64,000 nucleotides of DNA from an uncultured Clostridia bacterium. Its GTDB lineage: Bacteria > Bacillota > Clostridia > UMGS1810. Position 1 is the stretch's first letter. Each line of letters opens with the position of its first letter. The stretch spans positions 9,000-72,999 of the forward strand of contig CAKSJG010000012.1 in assembly GCA_934463165.1 (NCBI GenBank), given 5' to 3'. This document shows, in pieces, positions 27,746 through 35,291 of the stretch. Under the pieces are notes generated by a model. That model did no database searches and was not told where the DNA came from. It was given only the letters and a program-made list of their open reading frames with translations. The position numbers and the translations under genes were made by a program.

Positions 27746-27811
27746 TTGACTTTATTATACAGTAATGATATACTATATTCAACATGATAAAATTTCCGCT
27801 ATACATGATTG
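27746..27811. promoter_or_regulatory. Overlapping divergent promoters and operator, GH78 / araC
   Basis: Minus strand (GH78): TTGAAT at 27777-27782, 17 bases, TATAAT at 27754-27759. Plus strand (regulator): TTGACT at 27746-27751, 17 bases, TATACT at 27769-27774. The two overlap face to face, so polymerase can use only one at a time. The block 27783-27811 (CATGATAAAATTTCC, then TATACATGATTG) repeats the operator region at 26008-26036. Confidence 0.7.
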
Positions 27812-27828
27812 AATTAAGGTGATCGAAT

Positions 27829-28677
27829 ATGGATATGAAAAAAGAATATCTTCAAAAAAACAGCATCAAGTTTCACGTCAGCGTAACCCGTGTTGTAGGG
27901 TCGCATACACATGAGTTTCTTGAGCTTGCATACGTGCTTCATGGCAGCGCGATGCACAAATTTAACGAGACAGACGAAAAGCTGATTACACAGGGTGACT
28001 ACGTTATTATCGACTACCTTTCAAAGCACAGCTATGCGAGTGTTGATGACGGAGATCTCGCCATAATAAACCTGCTTTTTCTGCCCGAGATTGTGGATAA
28101 AAGCCTGTCATATTGCAACAATTTCCAGACGCTGCTGCATCATTATTTAATTCACGTCGGTGATGATGACGCTCCCTTAAACATTGCCGGTTGCGTTTTT
28201 CATGATTCCAACGGAAAAATATTGGAGCTTTTAAAGGAAATGCTTGCTGAATATAATGAAAGAAACATAGGATGGTTTGAATTTTCAAGGTCAAACCTGA
28301 TTAAGCTGCTGATTATGACGGCAAGGAAAATATCATACAGCGCGCCGAAGGATATTATTTCAAAGGTGACCGATCAGATTCATCAGAACTACGCTCAAAA
28401 CCTGATGTTAAAAGATATTGCCGATGAATTCAATTACAGCCTGCCGTATTTAAGCAAGCTTTTTAAAGAAAAAACGAATCTTACGTTTCAGCTGTATCTG
28501 CAGAAAACAAGAATTGAAGAAGCGTGCCGTCTGCTTGCAAACACAAACGAAAAGGTGCAGACCGTTGCAAAAATGGTGGGTTATTCCGATGTTGATTTTT
28601 TCAGCAGATTATTTAAGAAATACAACGGAACCACGCCGAAGCAATTCCGCATGCAGATAAAAACTCCCGATGAATAA
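27829..28677 (+). CDS. AraC-family transcriptional regulator
   Basis: A 282-residue regulator with an N-terminal cupin sugar-sensing domain (HTHEFLELAYVLHGSA at about 27-42) and two C-terminal helix-turn-helix motifs in the last 100 residues (LMLKDIADEFNYSLPYLSKL and VQTVAKMVGYSDVDFFSRLF). It is divergent from the GH78 gene with overlapping promoters. The repeated operator in front of the PL8 operon makes it the likely activator of both. The inducer is unknown; rhamnose or a uronate-containing oligosaccharide would fit. Confidence 0.9.
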   Translation: MDMKKEYLQKNSIKFHVSVTRVVGSHTHEFLELAYVLHGSAMHKFNETDEKLITQGDYVIIDYLSKHSYASVDDGDLAIINLLFLPEIVDKSLSYCNNFQTLLHHYLIHVGDDDAPLNIAGCVFHDSNGKILELLKEMLAEYNERNIGWFEFSRSNLIKLLIMTARKISYSAPKDIISKVTDQIHQNYAQNLMLKDIADEFNYSLPYLSKLFKEKTNLTFQLYLQKTRIEEACRLLANTNEKVQTVAKMVGYSDVDFFSRLFKKYNGTTPKQFRMQIKTPDE

Positions 28678-28698
28678 AAAATGAGAATAAAAAGCAAA

Positions 28699-28722
28699 CG
28701 GAACGGTGAGAGCACCGTTCCG
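28699..28722. terminator. Bidirectional terminator between araC and dapA
   Basis: A 10-base-pair stem CGGAACGGTG / CACCGTTCCG with a 4-base loop. T-rich sequence (AATTTTTATTTT) follows on the plus strand and TTTGCTTTTTATT on the minus strand. It uses the same GGAACGGTG palindrome as the F2 repeat ends, so it may be a solo repeat half recruited as a terminator. Confidence 0.75.
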
Positions 28723-28742
28723 AATTTTTATTTTACGGTCAA

Positions 28743-29627
28743 TTATATGAGACCGAGCTTTTTCATCTCGGATTTTAAAAATTCAAGATTGCTTTCGGCC
28801 ATTTCATAAAGAGGGAGTCTGAGCGGACCCGCGTTCATGTTCATAAGGTTCATTGCCGTCTTTACGGGAATCGGGTTAACCTCGCAGAAAAGCGCCTTTA
28901 TGAGCTTATAATATTTAACCTGGAGTGCGCCTGCCTCGTCATATTTTTTATCCATGCAAAGGCGGCACATGTCGTGAGTTTCTTTAGGCATAATGTTAGA
29001 CAAAACAGATATAACTCCCTTTGCGCCGACGCTCATAAGCGGAACGGTTATATCGTCATTGCCGGAGTAAACGTCTATTCTGTCGCCGCATCTGTTTATG
29101 ATATCGACAGCTCTTGCAACGTCACCCGTTGCCTCCTTGATTGCAACTATATTTTCTATCTTGGAAAGCTCTTCAACGGTTTCGGGTTTTATGTCTGTTC
29201 CCGTTCTTGACGGAACGTTATATATTATTGCCGGGAGATCACTCGCCGCGGCAAGTGTCTCATAGTGTTTTACAAGACCGCGCTGTGTGGTCTTGTTATA
29301 ATACGGAGCAACCCATAAAAAGCCGTCTGCTCCGCGCTTTTCGGCTTCTTTATTCATCATTACGGCATGCGCGGTGTTGTTGCTTCCCGTACCTGCAATT
29401 ACGGGCACTCTCTTTTTTGCCGCCGATACCACACATTCTATTGCATCGAGATGCTCATCATCGTCAAGAGTCGGAGCTTCTCCCGTTGTGCCGCATACAA
29501 TAAGAGCATCGGTGCCGTTTGCTATCTGAAATTCGGCCATTTTTTCAAGCGCATCAAAGTTAACGCCCGATTCGGTAAGGGGTGTTACCATTGCAACGCC
29601 CGAACCCTCAAAAACAGTATGTTTCAT
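28743..29627 (-). CDS. dapA: 4-hydroxy-tetrahydrodipicolinate synthase
   Basis: Condenses pyruvate with aspartate semialdehyde in lysine and diaminopimelate synthesis. The protein has 294 residues from the second ATG, which stands nine bases after GGAGG; the first ATG is only three bases away. The catalytic set is present: GTTGEAPTL, the tyrosine in YNVPSRTG and the Schiff-base lysine in IVAIKEATGD. The NPIPVKTAMNLM block near the C-terminus is typical of DapA. N-acetylneuraminate lyase was considered because of the sialidase-like neighbours, but the GTTGE motif fits DapA better. It stands alone between unrelated genes. Confidence 0.9.
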   Translation of the reverse strand: MKHTVFEGSGVAMVTPLTESGVNFDALEKMAEFQIANGTDALIVCGTTGEAPTLDDDEHLDAIECVVSAAKKRVPVIAGTGSNNTAHAVMMNKEAEKRGADGFLWVAPYYNKTTQRGLVKHYETLAAASDLPAIIYNVPSRTGTDIKPETVEELSKIENIVAIKEATGDVARAVDIINRCGDRIDVYSGNDDITVPLMSVGAKGVISVLSNIMPKETHDMCRLCMDKKYDEAGALQVKYYKLIKALFCEVNPIPVKTAMNLMNMNAGPLRLPLYEMAESNLEFLKSEMKKLGLI

Positions 29628-29790
29628 ATTCATTTACCTCCATAATAATATAAGAATTCGCATTCATCATACACATTATATGAAAAAAATTCCGCAGTCA
29701 TGACGCGGCCGTATTGCCGCGCACGGTTTACTACATTAACTTTATACCAAAAACCGTATTTTGTCAAGTGTTGTTTTGTCAGAAAATCAG

Positions 29791-29844
29791 TATCACTTTT
29801 TTACTTTTTAAACAATATCCGTATCACATTTTTACTTTTTTCAA
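29791..29844 (+). promoter_or_regulatory. Direct-repeat operator upstream of the GH127-like gene
   Basis: Two copies of TATCACNTTTTTACTTTTT start at 29791 and 29822. The 31-base spacing places them on the same face of the helix. The second ends about nine bases before the -35 box. This geometry is usual for a class II activator of the AraC type. No regulator gene adjoins it. Confidence 0.6.
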
Positions 29845-29852
29845 AATAATTA

Positions 29853-29881
29853 TTGAGAATGATTGTGTTTCGTGATAAAAT
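29853..29881 (+). promoter_or_regulatory. Promoter of the GH127-like gene
   Basis: TTGAGA (29853-29858), 17-base spacer, TAAAAT (29876-29881). It is moderately conserved, consistent with need for an activator at the adjacent direct repeats. The gene follows with a CGGAGG ribosome site. Confidence 0.6.
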
Positions 29882-29911
29882 CTTATCATAAAAATTTAAA
29901 CGGAGGCAATT

Positions 29912-31876
29912 ATGAGAAAGCTATATAAAGAAAACGAGGCAAATTATCCGCGTCTTTGCACGGATAAGCTCTTTGCCGATTATGAAAATGAATATAAATT
30001 TGACGGTTGGTTTGAAAAAGCAATTAAATTCACCGAAAACAATCAGCTCTTAAGAGCCGATCTTTGGGAAAGATTTGTTATGCAGTTCAGGCAGGATGCC
30101 GACTATGAAGCAGGCTGGCGCGGAGAATACTGGGGAAAGATGATGCGCGGCGCATGCTTTGTGTATTCATATTCAAAAAACGAAAAGCTCTATGACGTTC
30201 TTACAAAGACGATAAATGACATGCTGGATTCTCAGGATGAATTCGGCAGAATAAGCAGCTACGGCATAAACCATGAGTTTGACGGGTGGGATATCTGGGC
30301 AAGAAAGTATGTGCTTCTCGGAATGCAATATTACATGGAGATATGCTCCGACGAGAGCTTAAAAAGCAAAATAACGGATTCAATGCGTGCGCAGGTTGAT
30401 TATATAATGAAAAAAATCGGTCCTGCCGAAGAAAACAAAATACCCATAACAAAAGCCACAAGGCATTGGAGAGGGCTTAACTCATCGTCACTGCTGGAGC
30501 CCGTAGTCAGACTTTTTAACATCACGGGAGAAAAGAAATATTTTGACTTTGCAAAATACATTGTTGACTGCGGCGGCTGCGATGTTAAAAACATCTTCAC
30601 TCTTGCATATGAAGATGAGTTTTACCCGTATCAATACCCGGTAACCAAGGCATATGAAATGACATCATGCTTTGAGGGTCTGCTGGAATTTTATCGCGTG
30701 ACAAAAGAAGAAAAGTACCTTACCGCAGTCATGAACTTTGCAAACAAAATCCTTGAAAGCGACTTTACGGTTATCGGCTGCAGCGGATGTACACACGAGC
30801 TTTTTGACCATTCAACCGTGAGACAGGCAAACACTACGAACGGAGTTATAATGCAAGAGACTTGCGTAACCGTGACGCTTATGAAATTCTTTTACCAGCT
30901 TCTTCTGATATCAGGCAATTCAAAATATGCCGACGCATTTGAAATTTCTCTTTACAATGCGTATCTCGGTTCATTAAACACCGAAAACGTTATTGAACCC
31001 ACAATGCTCGAAAAAAAGGACGAGGTCGCAATAGAAGCTCTTCCGTTTGACAGCTACAGCCCGCTGACATCGGGAACAAGAGGGAACGGCATCGGCGGTC
31101 TGAAGGTTATGAGCGACAACCATTATTACGGCTGCTGCGCATGCATAGGCTCGGCAGGGATAGGACTTGCGGCAAAAGTATCAAATCTGATATCAGATTC
31201 AGGATTTGTTATTAATCTTTATGCAAACGGAAGCGTAAAAAGCAAAACTCCCCTCGGAGAGGAAATAACGTTTACTACTGAAACGCGCTACCCCGCAGAC
31301 GGAAAAATCAAAATCACCGCAGACTGCTTGAGTGAAAATTTCGAAATAGCCCTCAGGATTCCTTCCTGGAGCAAAAAGACCTCAGTTAAGATAAACGGCG
31401 AAAATACAAACGTGACCGAAGGGTACACAAAAATTTTGCGCACATGGACAAAGGGGGACACAATAGAAATAGAATTTGACATGAGGACAAGGCTAATACG
31501 CCCGATTCCTTACGGAAGTCAGATTCTCATGAACGAGGTTATATGGGGAGCAAACTACATGGTTCCGACATTTGACAAAGAGGACGAAAAGGCAAAATTT
31601 CATGCGGCGCTGATCAGAGGTCCCATAGTTCTTGCGGAGGATATCAGGCTCGGAACAGACCCCGATAAGGCTGTCGGAATAAAAATTGACTCAAACGGTT
31701 ATGCGGATGTGACAATACCCGAAAAAGACACTGCGCCGTATGAGCATCTGATTGAAGTTAACGTATCGCTTAAAAACGGCGAAAAGCTGACCCTTACCGA
31801 CTATGCGTCTGCCGGAAAGCTATGGAATGAAAAAAGCAAAATGGCGGCATGGATATTGACAGACGACTGCCGGTAA
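29912..31876 (+). CDS. GH127-family glycoside hydrolase (beta-L-arabinofuranosidase type)
   Basis: A 654-residue cytosolic enzyme of the former DUF1680 group. The alpha/alpha barrel carries GWRGEYWGKMMRGACF and the cysteine cluster YYGCCACIGSAG at about 404-415. In the characterised family member the equivalent cysteines and a glutamate hold zinc and one cysteine is the nucleophile. C-terminal beta-sandwich domains follow (LRIPSWSKKTSVKINGE). The substrate is probably a terminal beta-L-arabinofuranosyl residue of plant cell-wall glycans. No signal peptide is present. It is transcribed alone from its own promoter. Confidence 0.85.
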   Translation: MRKLYKENEANYPRLCTDKLFADYENEYKFDGWFEKAIKFTENNQLLRADLWERFVMQFRQDADYEAGWRGEYWGKMMRGACFVYSYSKNEKLYDVLTKTINDMLDSQDEFGRISSYGINHEFDGWDIWARKYVLLGMQYYMEICSDESLKSKITDSMRAQVDYIMKKIGPAEENKIPITKATRHWRGLNSSSLLEPVVRLFNITGEKKYFDFAKYIVDCGGCDVKNIFTLAYEDEFYPYQYPVTKAYEMTSCFEGLLEFYRVTKEEKYLTAVMNFANKILESDFTVIGCSGCTHELFDHSTVRQANTTNGVIMQETCVTVTLMKFFYQLLLISGNSKYADAFEISLYNAYLGSLNTENVIEPTMLEKKDEVAIEALPFDSYSPLTSGTRGNGIGGLKVMSDNHYYGCCACIGSAGIGLAAKVSNLISDSGFVINLYANGSVKSKTPLGEEITFTTETRYPADGKIKITADCLSENFEIALRIPSWSKKTSVKINGENTNVTEGYTKILRTWTKGDTIEIEFDMRTRLIRPIPYGSQILMNEVIWGANYMVPTFDKEDEKAKFHAALIRGPIVLAEDIRLGTDPDKAVGIKIDSNGYADVTIPEKDTAPYEHLIEVNVSLKNGEKLTLTDYASAGKLWNEKSKMAAWILTDDCR

Positions 31877-31923
31877 CCCGAATTAAAACAAACACTTGCA
31901 GAAACATACGAAAGATTTCTTGC

Positions 31924-32020
31924 CGGCTGCAGATGTGTGTATTTTATTTTAAATCGCTCAAACAGGCAGTGCAGTAGCGCTGAACTCGCGATCTTAAAAA
32001 AAATACACACACCTGCAGCC
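31924..32020 (+). repeat. F1 palindromic repeat, copy 3
   Basis: A homologue of the copies at 4989, 5245 and 51414. Here the ends read GGCTGCAG and CTGCAGCC in place of GGTTACAG and CTGTAACC; both arms changed together, so pairing is kept. It lies about 50 bases after the GH127 stop and could terminate that transcript. Confidence 0.85.
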
Positions 32021-32126
32021 TTAGAGAAGTTTGGATATCAATCGGTTATGCAAATTATGATATGAAAGTATTTATCTTAACTAACTCACGCATGCCGATC
32101 AATTAACGTTATTTCAAAAAAAGGCA

Positions 32127-32155
32127 TTGACAAAACCGTTAAACAGGGGTATAAT
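32127..32155 (+). promoter_or_regulatory. Strong promoter of the antisense RNA
   Basis: TTGACA (32127-32132), 17-base spacer, TATAAT (32150-32155): a perfect consensus. No protein-coding gene follows on this strand, which points to a small RNA. Confidence 0.8.
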
Positions 32156-32161
32156 GATAAT

Positions 32162-32247
32162 AGAAAAAGGCAAGACCTCAAACGGTTATGCCAAGAGAAC
32201 TTTTTAGATAGCCCAAACTTGGTCGGTGGGGGCTATCTTACTTTTTG
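32162..32247 (+). ncRNA. Candidate antisense antitoxin RNA
   Basis: A predicted RNA of about 85 nt from the consensus promoter to a terminator. It begins with the hairpin GGCAAGACC...GGTTATGCC (32169-32192). It ends with the stem AGATAGCC / GGCTATCT (32206-32238), followed by a T5 run at 32242-32246. It is complementary to the 3' part of the toxin transcript, including its last codons. The first hairpin, read on the other strand and followed by T5, would be the toxin mRNA terminator. This matches the logic of type I systems such as TxpA/RatA. Confidence 0.65.
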
Positions 32248-32307
32248 TGTAAGTACAATTAAAAAAATAATTGTCAGCATAAATACTCTCAATATATATT
32301 TTCCCAT
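32233..32307 (-). CDS. Candidate type I toxin peptide (24 aa, hydrophobic)
   Basis: An open frame encoding MGKYILRVFMLTIIFLIVLT followed by QKVR. One hydrophobic helix with basic residues at each end is the usual form of type I membrane toxins. GGGAGGTGG ends eight bases before the ATG, a strong ribosome site; a GTG three codons earlier is also possible. The -10 box TATAAT (32420-32425, minus strand) gives a leader of about 105 nt that opens with the hairpin GTCGGAATAATCCGAC. The last codons overlap the antisense RNA terminator. No sequence match to a named toxin family is claimed. Confidence 0.65.
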   Translation of the reverse strand: MGKYILRVFMLTIIFLIVLTQKVR

Positions 32308-32459
32308 TGTAACCACCTCCCTTCCCGACTGTAAGTACAGGAATCAGGTGGCATAACCGCCCAGCTTTTACGCTTGTTTATGGTCTTACCTTTAACGTCG
32401 GATTATTCCGACAAATAATATTATACATTATTTGAGGGCAAAATACTCTTGAATTTTTA

Positions 32460-33860
32460 TTATTCCATTGCATCAAATTCAAGCTCCGGAATAAATTTGC
32501 AAAATTCCTCCATACACTCGTAATAATCGCCGAAAACTTCCGTCATATGGTGAATATACGGGCCGTTTATAAGCTTCTTTTCTATGGCGGAAAGATCGCC
32601 GAATTTTGCCCACATGTGAGTGCCTGTTGTATAGGGACCGTCGGTGGTGTCAAATCTGCCGCAAAGGAGGGTATAATTTCCGCGGTCACCCTGGAATCGG
32701 CAAATTGTGTATCTGCCGTCTTTTGCACGGAAGCTCGGCTTAGTGTTTATGAGCTCTGCACGGGCACCATCCTTTTTTGAAGAATACGGAAACGGACCGC
32801 AATGCCATAAAAGCTCGGCATTTTTATCTTCGGGATGACGGACGGTAAATTCACCGAAAAGCGGATTTACCTCTCCCCTTGCGGCGCATTTTGCCAAAAC
32901 GTTTGAAACAGCGCCGTATACATCGGACTCGCATGTTACGATACAGCCCATATCGGCAAGTACACTGAATGCAAGGCAAGGATACACTCCGAATGCCGGC
33001 GGGGTTGCCGTCCAGCATTCGGCGGATATCACATCGGCGCCCGATTCGTCCGCCGCTTCTTTATAAGCAAGTGCAAGCGCAAGAACCTTTTTTACCGTTT
33101 CATCATCGGAATTTATAAATTTATATTTGGATTTGAGATCGTCAAGATAACAATTGATATCCTCCGTCTTTTCTTCATAAAGTCGTTTTATTTTTTCGGA
33201 AAACACAGCCATGTTCATGGTATTCATATTGAATCCGAATTTCTCCGTAAGCTCAAGCTCGTTTGACATGACGCTCTTAAACGGGTTAAGGCGCGTTCCG
33301 ATACTAAGTATATTTAATTTTTTGAAATTTTTTACCATACATACAACGGAAAGAAAACGTTTTAAACCGTCGGAAAATATTTCATCTTCCACGGGGCAGT
33401 TTTCTATATATGAAAACGGAATGCCGTAGCGGCGGAGCTGTTTGCTGACGGCAAACAGACCGCACTGACAGTCGGTATAACGTGTGCCGTCGGGCTCAAA
33501 AACTGTATCCCGCGGACCCCAGAGAAGAGTCGGCAGGTTCATCATTTTTGCAATGGTTCCTGCGGCTTCTTCATTGCCGAAATTGCAGTTTATAATAAAT
33601 ATGGCATCAACATTTTTCTTTTTAAATTCATCCCTTATTTTTGCGCACTCGCCTGCCTCAACAAGCAAGCCTTCGTCATTTAAAAAATCAAGGTTTACAA
33701 ACTCTGTTTTATCATCCGAAAAATTTTCGGTTATGTATTTTACAATCTTATTTTTGTTGTCGACAGCCTTTTGCGGATTAAAAATGCCCTTTCTTTTATA
33801 TCCGTCGGCAAGCCATCTTCTTTCCGGCACGAGGCCGATTTTAACTTTATAATCAAGCAT
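32460..33860 (-). CDS. L-fucose/L-arabinose isomerase-family protein
   Basis: A 466-residue protein from the ATG preceded by AAAGGAG. The N-terminal Rossmann-like half includes FIINCNFGNEEAAG. The C-terminal half has ISAECWTATPPAFGVYPCLAF, CESDVYGAVSNVL and LWHCGPFP, blocks characteristic of the FucI/AraA-like fold, with Glu, Asp and His as the probable metal ligands. Most family members interconvert aldoses and ketoses. It is the last gene of the eight-gene operon. The substrate is unknown; because the operon lacks fuculose-phosphate aldolase, L-fucose itself is doubtful. Confidence 0.7.
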   Translation of the reverse strand: MLDYKVKIGLVPERRWLADGYKRKGIFNPQKAVDNKNKIVKYITENFSDDKTEFVNLDFLNDEGLLVEAGECAKIRDEFKKKNVDAIFIINCNFGNEEAAGTIAKMMNLPTLLWGPRDTVFEPDGTRYTDCQCGLFAVSKQLRRYGIPFSYIENCPVEDEIFSDGLKRFLSVVCMVKNFKKLNILSIGTRLNPFKSVMSNELELTEKFGFNMNTMNMAVFSEKIKRLYEEKTEDINCYLDDLKSKYKFINSDDETVKKVLALALAYKEAADESGADVISAECWTATPPAFGVYPCLAFSVLADMGCIVTCESDVYGAVSNVLAKCAARGEVNPLFGEFTVRHPEDKNAELLWHCGPFPYSSKKDGARAELINTKPSFRAKDGRYTICRFQGDRGNYTLLCGRFDTTDGPYTTGTHMWAKFGDLSAIEKKLINGPYIHHMTEVFGDYYECMEEFCKFIPELEFDAME

Positions 33861-33881
33861 TGCAAATTCTCCTTTTTTCAA

Positions 33882-35270
33882 TCAAGTATCAAAAATTTCA
33901 CGGGCATTGCATACAAATCCGAAATCGGCACACTCAAATATGCGCGCATCCCTGTCGGGATTTACGGCAACAACATATTCACATCCGCTTATTGCACATG
34001 TGTGCTGAACCGCACCCGATATCCCGACTGCAATATATATTTTTGCATTAACGTTTTTCCCCGTCAAGCCGACCTGCGTTTCATAAGCGGCAGCGCCCAT
34101 ATCAACAAGTTTTCTTGAAGATGCGATATCGGCGCCGATTTTCTTTGAATAATCATACAGCTCGGTTTTATATTCTGCGACTCCTGCGCCCAATGCCAGC
34201 ACAATTTCCTCTCTGTCGCCCTTCATGCGGACAGTTGCCATTTGCGGAAACGTAAGACACTTTATTTTTGCGGTTATGCTTCCGCCTTTTGCCGGTCTGT
34301 ACATAATAAGGTTATCACCGTCGGATTCAAGATACGTGCAATCCGCGCACAGCCCTGTTTTAAGCATTGAAGCTACAATCGGTGCATTCTCTCTGCCCCA
34401 TAAGTCGGACGGCCAGAGAACGTATTTTGCATGTGAGCGTTCAAGATATTCCGCAATTTTTTCGGGCGGCATGCGGTCTGCCTTTACAAATTTTTCTGCA
34501 ACGGCGAGGGCAATATCACAAAGTCCGTCTCCGATGACGCAAACCTCGGGAAGCTTTTTAAAATCCGCTGTCTTTTCCTCATTCGGCGCCTTGCTTTCTC
34601 TTGCGGCAAGTTCTGATATCAGGTTTTTAAATTCGGACGGATTCATAAATTTGCATTCACGTTTATCGCGTACCGTTTCAAAGCTTTTCAAAACCCGCGT
34701 CGGAGAACCCGTAAGTCCGCAAAGCTTTTTGTCGGCTCCCGTATCGTTTGCATTCCAAATCAGAATATCCTTTTCGTGCGAACGTATTTTCGGCAGACGA
34801 AGCGTGTTTATTCTTTCAACCGTGATTATACACGGTAGCTTTTCTTCTCTTTCGCCCGAACGCGTTTCGCACTCAATAACCGTATCGGAAACAGATTTTA
34901 TTTTCATAACGTTTGTAATTACATTCATTCCGAGTTTTTCGCTCATCGCGGGAGGAGTCTGCGCGGTGTCTCCGTCTATAGCCTGTCTGCCGCAAATTAT
35001 AAGATCGGGCTTTATTTTTTTCATTGCCGCAGACAAAACATATGCCGTTGCCATGGTGTCGGAGCCTGCAAACGCACTGTCGCTCAAAAGCACTGAATCA
35101 ATATCTCCGAGACGTGTAAGAAAGCGGAGCCTGCTCTGCCACTGCATGGGCCCCATGGATACAACCGTAACATGCGCATTATTAATTTTAAGCGCTTCTT
35201 CCAGAGCGCATTCGTCAAACGGATTTAAATCTCCGTCAACAAGCTTAACGCATACGGCAACAGATATCAT
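33882..35270 (-). CDS. Fused electron-transfer flavoprotein (EtfB-EtfA)
   Basis: A single 462-residue chain. Residues 1 to about 215 are EtfB-like, with the AMP/FAD-site block GRQAIDGDTAQ at about 92-102. Residues about 240-462 are EtfA-like, with the C-terminal FAD site intact: ASSRKLVDMGA, QVGLTGK, YIAVGISGAVQH and AVNPD. Normal EtfB and EtfA together are about 580 residues, so the fusion has lost linker or domain III material. It would take electrons from the FAD dehydrogenase encoded at the start of the operon. Bifurcation, as in the lactate dehydrogenase-Etf complexes of acetogens, is possible but unproven. Confidence 0.85.
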   Translation of the reverse strand: MISVAVCVKLVDGDLNPFDECALEEALKINNAHVTVVSMGPMQWQSRLRFLTRLGDIDSVLLSDSAFAGSDTMATAYVLSAAMKKIKPDLIICGRQAIDGDTAQTPPAMSEKLGMNVITNVMKIKSVSDTVIECETRSGEREEKLPCIITVERINTLRLPKIRSHEKDILIWNANDTGADKKLCGLTGSPTRVLKSFETVRDKRECKFMNPSEFKNLISELAARESKAPNEEKTADFKKLPEVCVIGDGLCDIALAVAEKFVKADRMPPEKIAEYLERSHAKYVLWPSDLWGRENAPIVASMLKTGLCADCTYLESDGDNLIMYRPAKGGSITAKIKCLTFPQMATVRMKGDREEIVLALGAGVAEYKTELYDYSKKIGADIASSRKLVDMGAAAYETQVGLTGKNVNAKIYIAVGISGAVQHTCAISGCEYVVAVNPDRDARIFECADFGFVCNAREIFDT

Positions 35271-35291
35271 GCAATCACCCCGTTTATTATT

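Noticed and set aside
28743..29627. dapA as N-acetylneuraminate lyase in a sialic-acid pathway
   Set aside because: The GTTGE motif and NPIPVK block fit DapA. No other sialic-acid genes (nanE, nanK, transporter) are present.
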